Of a stretch of DNA of 64,000 nt, positions 32,417 through 43,800 are shown one piece after another. Position numbers and translations under genes: made by a program. Below the pieces are notes generated by a model that saw only the letters and a list, made by a program, of their open reading frames with translations, was not told the origin of the DNA and searched no databases. The stretch covers positions 1,798,001-1,862,000 of the forward strand of contig OW051492.1 in NCBI GenBank assembly GCA_932521035.1. The letters are read 5' to 3'. Source of the DNA: Oscheius dolichura. Lineage: Eukaryota > Nematoda > Chromadorea > Rhabditida > Rhabditidae. Each line of letters opens with the position of its first letter. The stretch's first letter is position 1.

Positions 32417-34384
32417 TCCGTCGCCTCCTTCCTCCAATGATAAGTATGCCCGTCTTCCCCCTGTCCCAAATCCCTTACGGCAGTCTCACCGCCATCCTGG
32501 GAAAGGTAATCCCGTCTCCTTCCTATTTAATATAGTTCCAGATGCCATTCAAAGAAGCCTCCCGGATGAAACAGACCTGCCACCAGATGGAGGAGACCAT
32601 AGCCAAGTCGAGGGAGCTCTCATGTCCCGTGGCTGCAAACTACAGGCCATTTATCACTCTATATGGGCCATTGAATACAGGGGTAGGATGTTTCACATTC
32701 CTCTCTGATAAAGCTCATTTGTGAATCTCCCTGTACAAAAGAGTATTATGCTATTCGCTTGCATCTGATTCCTCACCCTCGATTACCCCGCTGCCCCGAT
32801 TTTGGCTATGTTTCTCCCGCGCCGCTTCACGTAACAGGCATTTTTGTAAAATAGGGCAAAATTCCACTGTCAAATAATTATAGGAAAACTCTCAAACCCC
32901 CGGTTTATCTGTGAAACGAGAGCCGTAAAAGCCAAGGGACGGTCTGTGTCGACCAGCGAAAACCTCATTTTTGTTGTTATTTGTGGGGTGAGGAGGGTTT
33001 CAGACCGATTGAAGGCGCATGCAGCGATATTGAAGAAAACTGAAAACAGGGGCAGGTAGAGCACAGCATGCCGAGTATTTTGGCACAAGGAACTCGTTTT
33101 AACGGACTGAAACCCTCCTCACCCCACAAATAAGAACAAAATGAGAATGGGAAAGTGCCCGACGGGTAAAGAGATAAAACAATTTTTAATCCCGGGGGCC
33201 GAAGTTGTGGTTGCGACAGCCGTAGGCTGCCGAAGGCCCGTTGGTGAATCAGATTACTTTAGGTTCTCGACACTAAACTAATACATACTTCATATTCTCC
33301 ATTTCGGATGGGGGCAGTCATGTTCGATGAGGGAACTGACCTCGCTTCCTGCAATGCGCAACTGCGCCACATACGGGGTGCTCGATTTAAGCATCTGACT
33401 ATAACTCTTCCTTATTCGGTAGACTTTTAATTAACATCGTCTGGACAGACATTTTAGGGACGTCATATTGAGAGCAATATAACAACAGCTGTACCCATTC
33501 TCCCCTTTCTCAAAAAAGCCAAGATCCGATGCTATTTGCTGGAATTCGAAATCAGCTCTATTATAAAGAAGACCGAGCTGCTTCTATTGGCAAAACTTCT
33601 TCACCCACAGAGAATGAAGTGTAGCAAGACGCGGCAGGGCAGTTCACCGTTTCCATTTGAAATACTAAAACACCTTTTTACGGTTCGGTCTCACTTTTAT
33701 GTTACCTTTGCCATTCAGAGATGTAAGGATGTCAAAGTTCAGATCTGCGACGAGCTGCCCCCTGATTATGCACCAGTTTTAGCCAAATACGAGGCGATTC
33801 GAATAGACAAATTGGAGGACGAGTCGTCTCCCTCCCTGGTTCCCCTCATCCGGGTAACTTCTCCCCTCTGCTGTCTAACTGTGTCTCTTCAGATGTTCCT
33901 CGCCGATTCCTCTTCCCCGTTACGGTACTTTGAATTGCCATTTTATGAGAGGGAGACCTTCCTGTCGCCGGACGAGATAGAGGAACTGGGACTGGAGAAA
34001 TGGAGGATTCAACGGGGCCCGAAGGTAAAATAGAATCCGGATAGCCCAAGAGTGTTTCAGGTTGATTACGGTTTTGTGGTGGACACGGGCAAGGACTACA
34101 TCATTCTGACGGGAAATCGATTGCCCTGGGACCAGAAGAAGGTGAGTTTTGAGCAATATCCTGCCATCATTTCATTTTAGCGTTACTGTACTGGCCGACG
34201 AATTCCGAAGGAAGACATGGCTGCCTTTCTGCTCCAGTGGGCCGACGACTTCAGTCCCAGAAAGAGAGTACCCTTCGACGCGTCTGACCTCTATGAAGCC
34301 CTCCAACATCTGACTGACTACGATATGGTCAAGAATTTATTGGAGAATACACTAACCCATATCTCCATTGTGAACGCCATTTAA
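32417..34384 (+). CDS. unrecognised conserved-looking protein (5' end not found)
   Basis: Exons in phase: 32417-32505, 32536-32682, 33524-33618, 33719-33853, 33893-34024, 34061-34141 and 34181-34384. They encode about 294 residues and end at a TAA (34382-34384) overlapping an AATAAA. Motifs seen: YARLPPVPNPLRQSHRHPGK, LQAIYHSIWAIEYRDPMLF, ICDELPPDYAPVLAKYEAIR, EIEELGLEKWRIQRGPK, YGFVVDTGKDYIILTGNRL and LYEALQHLTDYDMVKNLLEN. It is acidic, soluble and has no signal peptide or membrane segment. The first intron is only 30 nt. The start codon and upstream exons are missing, perhaps displaced by the inverted duplication. The ac­ceptor for 33524 is inferred from phase. I recognise no family. Confidence 0.6.
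32983..33126. repeat. foldback repeat in intron
   Basis: TTATTTGTGGGGTGAGGAGG followed by GTTTCAG (about 32977-33003) is answered by CTGAAACCCTCCTCACCCCA and CAAATAA (about 33107-33133). The loop is about 100 bp, without coding character. It lies in the intron 32683-33523. Confidence 0.7.
33324..33375 (-). repeat. tRNA-derived SINE-like fragment
   Basis: On the minus strand TGGCGCAGTTGCGCATTGCA is followed by GAGGTCAGTTCCC, resembling the A and B boxes and the fragments at 24631 and 47350. There is no pairing acceptor stem. Confidence 0.4.
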
Positions 34385-35751
34385 TAAAGCGCTTCATTGC
34401 TAAGTGCCGCCCGCTCCATTGCAAAGCGAGCTGTGTCTGCCAAGAAAAAAGACGACATTGAAGGTCTAACGTCTTAGCAACTGGCCATTTTTTTCTTCTT
34501 GGTCGCTCGAAAATTAAACGTCAGTGCGCCCCATCGCTAAAATTTATTCTCGGCGAGTATTCTCACCTTCAATATGGTCTTTTTGCACTTGCTTATATAT
34601 AGTAAATCTTGACAGACGACAGACTGACAGACTAAAAATGACGTTTTTTTGGCCGATAGGAGCGGCTTTTTCGTAACCATGGGATTGTCTGCCGTTGTTC
34701 CAGCCTTTTATCTTCTCATCGTTGATCGACTCCATTTTATGCTCTATAAGGTAAGGAATTTGATTTAAAACGGGAAAAAATAGCGCAAAATGTTTATGAA
34801 ACATTAAAAAAAATGGGGGGGGGGGGGGGGGGGGGGGAGGAGGAGGAGGAGGAGGCGGAGGAGGAGGAGGAGGAGGAGGAGAGAGGGAATAATCGTACTG
34901 TAGACCATGGAACCCCTTGCCCCATTGATGGCCGTTCCTGCCTCAATTTGACAGTCCTTTTTCTGTCTGTTATCATTGTGGGTTCAAACCCCATGACTTC
35001 AATATCTAAGAATCCCCGCCTCGTTCTCCATCTAAACTAAACCCTTCGGAAAAAGGCGTCAGGGAGTTGTGCTCTTTTGCCCCTCTTCGTCCGGGGGGGA
35101 ATGTATGATGAAGACTACGGTATTATTTTCTCGTTTAAGGCTGGCCTTGGCTGGATGCTTCTAATGGTTGGAATGTACATTAACGAAGCCGCCATCTATG
35201 CTATACGAATACCGTAACGATGGTTTCCTGGAAAATGTGACCTATGGGTTAGTTTATTTTACTTTTTTCCCATTTTTTGCCTTTAAAATGATCTAAGCGA
35301 GGTATTTTTCAGTTCGTAGTTGTTACAATGCAACTTGTATTTCTTGCTGTATTATTTTTTAAAGTATTGCACATTTCTTTACTGCTTTCGTTAAATTGTA
35401 GCAAAACCTCCACATTTAACTGGGTTCCTCGATGGACTTTGTGCTCCTCTGAAAGTTCAGCAAATAACCGATCACAATTCGACAGTTTGAAAAAATTATA
35501 TTAACAAATCAAATAATTGGAAAAAATCGCGATCTTTCCAACTAAAATTTTGAAACATGTACTGTTTGGCGGTATTGGCGTTCGCGGCATTTGCGTGACG
35601 GTTCCCAAAGCGAAGACGTTTTTGGGATGGAAACAAAAAAAACCAAAAACACCTCTTTTCTCTTCGTTTCTTTTCAGACCTAAAATGTTTTGTGTTTGTT
35701 TCCCCCCCCGTTATCGTTTTTTTAAATGATTATTGATCTTACCTTTTCAGA
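34385..35751. other. region without a supported gene, containing a poly-G/GGA microsatellite
   Basis: The region follows the poly-A signal of the upstream gene. A poly-G run of about 23 followed by GGA/GGC triplets lies at about 34814-34882. A GTGGGTTCAAACCCCA word at 34979-34994 resembles a tRNA B box but no tRNA forms. The rest is A/T-rich. Confidence 0.5.
34814..34882. repeat. poly-G run followed by GGA microsatellite
   Basis: A run of more than 20 G is followed by about 15 GGA triplets with one GGC interruption. It is the second of three long poly-G tracts in the window. Confidence 0.95.
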
Positions 35752-36531
35752 AATTCCAAATGTCTGTATTTCACGTTACTCTAGAATTGATGGCTTCAAA
35801 CTTGGAAGCATTGAAACAAAACGTAATGTCATGGAAAATGGCTGATGTCCACTTGCTTCCTAGCGGTCATATCACCAGCCCTAGCAATCCAAATCGAGCT
35901 CACAGTAAGCTACTGTTCATACACAAAATACTTTGCTTTAGATGTAAACGAATTTGAGCTACTTGTAAAGCTGGATAAAAAAAAATTGACACCGTTTTGA
36001 ACAAATTGACTACTGACTTTCCCCATACGGTTCTTGTGATTGATTATGAGGAATGTAGGCCCGATGGAGAAGACTAAACTCGTTTTTCTTCCTATTGAAT
36101 TTTCGCTTGTTGTTATATCATAAATTTGTTTTATAAAAAAGAACATCTTTGATGACTAGTGCCGTAGTCTTGTTCTACATGTCCTTGCTGACACTAACAA
36201 TTTTATCCGTTCTCTACAGGTTCAAGCAAAGAGATCCTCCCCAGCTTGGGCAGCATTCTAACCGGCCTCAAATCGGGAATCCGGAAATTCAGGATGGCAA
36301 AATTGAAACCGGAATCCTTTTCCGGATAATGCTAAAATCCTGGATTCCGAATGGTTGACCTCTATTTGACCGGCCGGGGATTGAATGAAACCCCTCTGCG
36401 ACATGTCTTTCGAATTTTTACTTCGGCATATTTTATGGACCATTTCGATGCAAAAAATCAAAAATTATTGACGCTAGAGTGGATTGAACTGGGCCAGATG
36501 AATCGTTACTCCGGCGACAAGTTTCTATAAA
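35752..36531 (+). pseudogene. broken gene with FTH (F-box-associated)-like segments
   Basis: Coding-like pieces in order: about 35752-35903 (SVFHVTLELMASNLEALKQ), about 35942-35990 (VNEFELLVKLDKKK), 35990-36056 (TDFPHTVLVIDYEEC) in a shifted frame after a run of nine A, 36220-36328 (EILPSLGSILTGLKSGIRKF) and 36355-36531 (ETPLRHVFRIFTSAYFMDHF). The second and third pieces need a frame change at the A run, and the fourth ends in a stop before the fifth. The order and style (ILPSL, then LKP, then PLRHVF near the end) recall the FTH/DUF38 domain of nematode F-box proteins. That call is tentative. Either it is a pseudogene or the homopolymer length is a sequencing error. Confidence 0.35.
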
Positions 36532-36965
36532 GTGAACCCCCAAAAGCTCCTCTAAAACACGAATTTCTTGCCACTGATCGGCCGATTTAGTTACTCCCAA
36601 AATCAAAGTGTAAATTATAATTCTAAATTAGAGTTCTACCAAATGGCTCCTAAATCGACGGGCCGCCATGCAATCTAATTTTCACTTTCACACACCCAAA
36701 AATCTGAAATCCGTTCCGGATGATAAAAATCACTATCCACATACCCCTGATGGGGAACTATGCACGTGTAGAATTTCTGTGATTTCGTCTTCGAAACGTC
36801 ATCATATCAGTGCCTTGCATAGTTCACCACAATGTTGGAAAGCTGAAACAAAGTGCTAGAGATCATTTTTTTATTACGAGATGTTATAAGTTTGCAAATA
36901 CGAAAGAATATGGGAATTATTAATATGAAAAAGATCACAAAGTTACACGAATTGTTTGCGACGAA

Positions 36966-37497
36966 TCACATAAGCGGCTGGGAGGCTCCTATTGACTGGC
37001 CAGTTTCTGGTACCTTCTTGTTCATCAGGAAACGATGAATATGTGGAATGACTCCTGAAAATATTTGGTAATTTTATGAAGACGAATACCATAAACGGAA
37101 AGCAGTATGAAAGAATAGAACTAACCTCCGCCAGCGATAGTAGCTTTGATCAAAGTGTCCAGCTCTTCATCACCACGAATTGCCAAGTGAAGATGGCGAG
37201 GTGTGATTCTCTTTACCTTGAGATCCTTAGAAGCATTACCGGCCAACTCCAAAACTTCAGCCGTCAAATATTCCAAAATAGCAGCGCTGAAATAAGCCAT
37301 AACAAAAATCAAATACTTAAAACAAACCTGTATACTGCAGCTGTAGCACCAACACGTCCATGGTTGGTGGTTTTATTCTTGAGAAGACGATGGATTCTAC
37401 CGACTGGGAACTGAAGACCAGCACGAGCGCTTCTGGAGATCTGTTTAGATTTAGCTTTTCCAGAATCTTTTCCGGATTTTCCTTTTCCTCCAGCCAT
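36966..37497 (-). CDS. htz-1: histone H2A.Z variant
   Basis: Three exons: 37328-37497, 37126-37286 and 36966-37054 (introns of 41 and 71 nt), giving 139 residues. The N-terminus [18 protein letters not shown] is of H2A.Z type. The fold follows with [49 protein letters not shown] and [20 protein letters not shown]. The variant-specific C-terminus contains [20 protein letters not shown]. These mark H2A.Z rather than replication-dependent H2A, and the presence of introns agrees. H2A.Z replaces H2A in nucleosomes at promoters. The intergenic space to RTF2 is divergent and probably holds both promoters. Confidence 0.95.
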
Positions 37498-38194
37498 TTT
37501 ATTATCTAGTTTAGTTAGCTGAAAGAATAAATAAATAAGTGTATAAGGAGTGAGATGTAAGAAATGAATAAGCGAACAAAGAACTAGCAGCTGAAACAAA
37601 AGAAGAAGACTAGAACAAAGAACGACGAGGGTGAGTGAAAGAATGAACTGAAAATCAGGGAATTCCGTGAATTACTTGCGTAAAACCGCGAAATCATATT
37701 ATTGTGAAATCATTTTATTCATTTTCACAAATGGTGTCAGCTGTGTTACGTTTTTGTGTGTGTGATTATCCCGTTTTCAGTTTGAAGATCACAAAATTGA
37801 CAACTTTTGGCAAAGAAAATATTGATTTTGTTTAGACAATCGCCGAAAAGAGTAAAAATAAACGAACGCAATCATTAGAGCCTGTCGATATGCTTCATTT
37901 TCGCGTTTCAATGAGAGACGCTTGCTTGTCTCCATTGAAGCTCTTTTTTTCTGCGCCTATAGAAATATACATCGTTAGCAGCGTCTTTTATATGGTGACA
38001 GTTTCTTAAAAAACTTAGAAAGGCTTGCAAAGAGGTGAAAAAGCAATTCAATAAATTCGAATTCGGCGTTTCGCCGTCTGTTATAGAACGTTTTTGAACT
38101 AACGCCCTTTGATTCCTGTTATTGACTGTTTCTCTGCCATCTCTTCATATTTTACTAGCATATTTTATCTTTCTTCCAGAGGGTAAAATCTACA
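37498..38194. promoter_or_regulatory. divergent promoter region between H2A.Z and RTF2
   Basis: About 700 bp separate the two divergent ATGs. A pyrimidine tract with acceptor TTCTTCCAG ends at 38179, 15 bp before the RTF2 ATG, so the leader there is probably spliced or trans-spliced. No other element can be named. Confidence 0.4.
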
Positions 38195-39229
38195 ATGGGA
38201 GCCGACGGAGGAACAATCCCCAAGAGATGCGAGCTGGTGAAAGCGAAGAAGAAGGTGGAAAAAGTGGACAAGGCCACTAAAAATGCTACGAAATGGAAGA
38301 ATTGCCAGCTGACCCAAGCACCTCTAAAGGTATTTGCGATTTTTAAATTTTATATATTGCTTGTTTCAGAAACCTATAATCGCGTGTCGGCTTGGCCGAC
38401 TTTATAACAAGGAAGCTGTTATCGAAGCTATTCTCACCAAAAGCATCGGGAATTACGAAATCGCTAATCATATCAAGGGAACAAAGGTAAAATTGCTTTT
38501 TATGCCCTATATTTATCTATTCAGGACTTCAAGGAGCTGAAATTAACTGAAAACAAAGATTACAAAGCAGATGAGGTCAAGGGAGATGGCTATTTGGATC
38601 ACAACCAGGTAAAACTTCCACTGAAAAGTGCACATGCAAATAACTTCCAGACTCAATTTTTATGTCCTGTCACTTCTATTCCCATGAATGGAAACCAAAA
38701 TTTCGTTGTCAATTGGAAATGTGGATGTGTATTCTCAGAAAAAGCTGTTCAAGAGGCAAGTTTTGTAATCTATGTCAAATACGATTTGGTTCAGATAAAA
38801 GCAAACAATTGCTATGGCTGTAGCGGACCTTGGGATCCAAAAGATGCTTTGGTACTCAATCCCGAAAATGTATTGCTTGAAGAATACAAAGCAAGATTAG
38901 TTGCCGAAAAGGCCGAGAAAAAAGCCAAGAAAGGGAAGAATGTTGACATCGAATCTAGTTGGTTTAACATGTGTTCTTTTTGATTTTAATTTTCAGCAGT
39001 AACTTCAGGAGCAGTACCTCTACAAGGAGTCAAACTAGAAAATGTTAAGACAGAAAAATCAGAGAAAGTAGAACCATTGAAGAAGGCAGAAAAACGCAAA
39101 GCAGACGACAATTCAATCCAGACTGATCCAAGCAAATCGGATACATTCAAGAAGCTTTTCACCACCTCTAAAGAAGCACTGGCCAAGCCACAAAATCACT
39201 GGACTACATTTAACCCCCTCTATTTTTAA
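38195..39229 (+). CDS. RTF2: RTF2 (replication termination factor 2) homologue
   Basis: Six exons: 38195-38329, 38370-38486, 38525-38608, 38651-38755, 38795-38957 and 38997-39229, giving 278 residues. The N-terminus MGADGGTIPKRCELVKAKKK is characteristic of the family, followed by KWKNCQLTQAPL and IIACRLGRLYNKEAVIEAIL. A RING-like zinc region has FLCPVTSIPMNG, WKCGCVFSEKAV and NCYGCSGPWDPKDALVLNP. RTF2 acts in the nucleus on stalled replication forks. The C-terminal third is Lys/Glu-rich. The intron after exon 4 appears to use a GC donor (GCAAGT); a GT alternative nine bases downstream would add three residues. Confidence 0.9.
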
Positions 39230-39350
39230 TGTATATGTATATTCAATAAACTGTCAAGATTAACCTTCGTTTGTTTCACTGTTTAGTACATTTATTTATC
39301 TTTGTATTACTACCTTTGTTATTTATCTGTGCATTATTAGTTTTGTGTAG
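39230..39350 (+). promoter_or_regulatory. operon-type junction between RTF2 and OXA1
   Basis: 121 bp lie between the RTF2 stop and the OXA1 ATG. AATAAA is at 39245-39250, a T-rich stretch follows, and TTTTGTGTAG ends directly at the ATG (39351). A poly-A signal followed about 100 bp later by an acceptor is the standard nematode operon arrangement. Confidence 0.55.
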
Positions 39351-40862
39351 ATGCTGTCGGTGCCACGAATAGTCGTGAGAAATGCACCCACGCTGTACAG
39401 ATGTGCATCAGTAACGTATGCTATCTCAAATAGGTCTATCTCGTCAGCTGATATCTTCAACGTTTCAAAGGTGCCTTAGCGTTTTGTTTATGTTTTTTTA
39501 GTAGCATATACTTTTGCTTCCGTCTAAATTCACTAAACTTTTAGGATGTTTCATCATCAGTTCCATCCGCGCCTTTGCCACCTCTTCCCGGTAAAACCAT
39601 AGAAGACATGATCGCTGTATGAAGTTTTTCTATTCTATTGCAACTGTTTGTTTAGAGTGGAGAATCAGTATTGGAAGAATTAGGGCTATGGTCTCCCTGG
39701 AAACCGTCAAGTTATTTTCGCGTAGCATTAGAAGGAATCCATTCTTATACTGATCTTCCCTGGTGGGGAACGATTGTCACTGGTAATAACATTGTTTTTT
39801 TCTAAACACAAGTAATTTACAGCCACGGTTATTCTTCGTTTGGCATTAATTTATGTACCAATCATGTCACAGAAAATGGTGGCTAAGCAATCAAAATATA
39901 AAAAGGAACTGGCAGAATTTAGAGAAAGGATGGACGATGCCAAGAAAGAGGGAAATAATATGCTAGGTAGATCATTCGATTTATATGATTTTATTTTATT
40001 ATGTGTGTTTAGTGCAGCAAGTTTTAATAGAGCAACGTGATTTCTTAAAATCCAAAGATATAAAAATGGGAAGACAGTTGTTAGTTTTGTTAGCGAACGG
40101 AGCTGTTTTCGCTACACAGTTCTTTGCCATTAAGAAAATGATTGCGGTTTGTTTCTTTACTAATGTTTTGTTTATTTCCAGTTCAGGTAAATTATCCTGG
40201 TTTAGCTACAGGCGGAACAGCGTGGTTCACGGATCTTACTATTGCTGATCCATATTATGCGTTACCATTAATCAGTGCGGCTACTATGGCTCTTGTGACT
40301 CGCGTAAGTTACCAAATATATTTTCTTTGATAATAAATGTTTTTTTAAATAAGACGTTTGCAGGTCGGTATTGAAATGGGAAGCTCTACCGATCAAATGA
40401 CGGCTGGTATGCGCATTGGAATGCAGTATGGTCTTCCTGTTATTATTTTTATTTGCAGTTCTCAGTTTGCTTCGGTATACATTTTTGCTAATATATATTA
40501 TTGGTTTAGGGTCTCTGCGTATATTGGTGCGCATCAAATATAATGTCATTAGTATATTCTGGAGCGTTTAGAACGCCTGCCATTAGAAAGTTAGACAAAT
40601 TTCGATGCTTATTTTTATTTTTTTACAGATTGTTCGGCATCCCTCCTGTAGTAAAAACAGAGTTGGTTGGGAAGAGTAAGAACGCATTTAAGGAGGTTTA
40701 TTCGGGTATGACAGGTTAGCGCTAACTGATGCTAAAGACAATTGCTTATATATAATTTCAGCAAAGAAACAGGCACAGCCAACATTAGCCACACTTCGGC
40801 AAGAAGACCAGAAAATGTTCGAAAAGGCTGGACGAGGAAAGCCCCACATAAAACAGCGATAA
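39351..40862 (+). CDS. OXA1L: mitochondrial inner-membrane insertase OXA1
   Basis: Ten exons: 39351-39470, 39545-39616, 39656-39782, 39823-39966, 40013-40146, 40187-40303, 40364-40474, 40510-40589, 40629-40714 and 40762-40862, all in phase, giving 363 residues. The basic, Ser-containing N-terminus (MLSVPRIVVRNAPTLYRCAS) looks like a mitochondrial presequence. The YidC/Oxa1 core includes LPWWGTIVTATVILRLALIY, a charged coiled stretch (KYKKELAEFRERMDDAKKEG), FFAIKKMIAVNYPGLATGG, TIADPYYALPLISAATMALV and GLPVIIFICSSQFASGLCVY, then a basic matrix tail. OXA1 inserts mitochondrially and nuclear-encoded proteins into the inner membrane. Confidence 0.93.
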
Positions 40863-43800
40863 TATTAAAAATTTAACTTTATTATGTTTGCTCAACTTCT
40901 AGATAATTAGGTTCGTTATTTGTTTTTTTGTTTCTTTTAAATTTATTGTTTATAAAAATATTTTTCTATTTTCCCCCGGGCTTACCCCTAAAATGTGACT
41001 GGCGGAGCCAGTCCATTACCTTGCCTTGCAGCCAGTAGCTACCTCCTTCCATTTTCGTTTTCCATCCAATCGGGGCAGCCTGTAACCCGATTATAATTGA
41101 CCCGTCCGTCTTCGTCCAAATTCCCCCTTCCAAGATACATGTCCCCTTTTTTTCCTCTAGTTTCCGGCAAATAAACGAGCCCAAAACCCATCATGAAGGC
41201 TGCCCCTTCCGGCCCGATAATTTAATTTCGGCCTTCACCATTCCACATACTTCTGGGTTGATCGTGCCTTTTTAATGTTTTGCCAGTATCACATTCCACA
41301 CGTCGCCTATCAGTCGCTACATCATCATTTACCGCAAGAAATGATCAATACTGGGGGTGAAAAGTTGCGATTGTAGTCTTACACTTTTGCTCTTTTGGTC
41401 GTTTTTTCACGGTAAACCGATTTTCTAGGGATAGGAGAATAGTAGATAAAAGCATTGCATTTTGCTTATTTCTTTTTTTTTCTCTAATTGAATCGCTTGA
41501 AGTTGCATAGAATCTCCCACCACTACTCGCTGTCGAGGAAAGACTAGCTTTCTTCGGCGTATCCCTTCTCCTGTCAGCTGGGCGATCTCGCACATTGCTT
41601 CCCACGCTCACTCCCTCTCTCCATATCTTTTCTCTCGTCGCTTAGTCAGCGCTCGTTTCATTACCATTCAAAGTCCACCACCCCCAAGGATCAGGGGTCG
41701 CGCACCCAATTATTGTTATTTATTAGGGCGAGCCGGGATGTAGAATGATTGTCATCAAGTGTCTGGCGGAATGGCCACTCGTCGCGTACCATAGAAACGA
41801 CACCCTCCCGTTATGCGGTTTGGCTGACTGGCTGCTGTGGCGCCGGTATTGATCGATGGCGATCGTTTGTGTGTGTCAACCGGAGGGGGGACAGCGACCC
41901 TACCTGTGCGAGCGAAACGCTCGCGCGTCACCCTTCCAAATACCCGCCGGAACGGGGGTAGGCTGGACCAGCGACTTTAGACAAGAGACTCTCCAATGAT
42001 TCCCGTCTTTATTTCCATATAATGACGAAGCTTTCTCTGGTTTTTTGCTTATTTACTCCTCGTGATAATATATCCATCCTCCGTTCAGCGCCGCCTATAC
42101 AACAACTCTTTTTTTAAATCGTCAAACAACCTTCAAAAAGCGTTTTTCTACTCAAAGCGATATTATTTGTCTATCGAAAGTTTTGGCTATAATTGGAGGG
42201 CAATGTGAATGGAAGAAAATATAATAAAAGCCTCCAAATCTTAAAATTTTTCCCAATAACTTGCTAATAGTTTTCTACCAATAATTTATGAGGTTCTTTC
42301 AAAATTAACTTCTGGTCTTGCAGTATGTTTGAACTGTAAAAGACCACCCTCTTCCACAGTGAAATAATAGATTAGAACCTGTTCCCTTTTCCCTCTCTTT
42401 TGTGTATCTCTATTGGCAACTGTTCACCACAACTGTACATCACATCATTCTAATATGCTTGACTGATTTTCTGTCAGTATTTTTTGGCCTTTCGTCTCTG
42501 ACTGACTGAGGATCATACCCTACAAAATTAATACAAGCAATAGCAGATTTTGATAAATTTACTACATTGCTTCATCAATCTTTTATAAATCGGTAATTAT
42601 AGCCAGCTGTTTTATGTTTTGCCATTTTATTTACTACTAAAAAAGCCGTAAAACAATCAAAAGATTCGAAAAAAAAGAGGTTATCTCCGGCTGGCCATCG
42701 CCATCCTCTCTCCCTGATAAGGGGCTCCTCCTTTCGTCGAGGCTGCCGACAGACTGGTGGCTGTAGTCCTCTCTTTTTCCTTTTCTCCTCGCATTTAGAC
42801 GAAAACTGTTCGATTGGCTGGCCTGATTGATGCCAAACCAGGATAGATGAATCAATCATCATCCGCGCGTGATTCACCATCAAAAGAGACAGAAAATTGT
42901 TTCGTCTCCTCCGCCTCCATCATTTTGTCACCCATATTCTTCCTTTCATTCATTTAGAAAAAAGCTTAGCAATATATGTTATTTTTTTGCGCAGATGATT
43001 CAGCCATAAAGTCCTGATCAATATCGTATTCGTCTGTCCGGGGCAGTAACTGACTCATCCTTTTTTTTCACCATTTCAACAAATTTCTACATTCTATTCT
43101 GGCTCTCAGCTATTCATTTGCTTCTAATAAAATCTAACAGATTGTACAAATTATTCTTTGCAGCTCATTTTACAGCTATTTCCAAAACTTTATTGACTTC
43201 ACTTTTAGCTTTTCTATTTTTCGATTCAATGAAGGAAAAGAACAAAAGAAGAGGCTCTTCCTTGTCATTTTTGTTATCTTTTTGATCTGCCATTCGAATT
43301 GACGCATTCCTCTTTTTGTAAAGCCAAATACTGTGATCTCACCTCAAATTTTTTATCGAAAAGCTTTCCTTGTATTTTTCTTCCTGTTGAGCTAATGGAA
43401 TACAAAAAGAATAGTGTAAAGATGGTTCTAGGCAATTTTTACACATTATAAAATTATGTTTAAGTTTTTCAACGCACTTTTCACTAATATAATTCATAAA
43501 AATTGTACTCAAACGAAATCAATGCCTTTTCTAATGGATTTTATTTGTATTCTTATGTCTCCTTCTCCTTCTATAGCAGAATAACTAGTAGGAGGCCTCT
43601 TTTATGTACACTGGAACCCATATTCGCACACACACGGACGCGGTGGCAATAACAACAAAAGATTGGGCCGATATATACACTGACCATCATCCGTATCCCA
43701 TTACTCAGTTGCCATCCGATCCGGTTTCCTTCTAGCCCTCTACAAACCACCTTTAGATGGGAATTCGCCTGTCATATCCCACTGCCGTTGTCTCTTTAGT

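Noticed and set aside
34979-34994. B-box-like GTGGGTTCAAACCCCA as a tRNA gene
   Set aside because: No A box at the right distance and no cloverleaf; at most a SINE remnant.
37126-37497. Canonical replication-dependent H2A
   Set aside because: The C-terminal sequence, N-terminus and introns are those of the H2A.Z variant.
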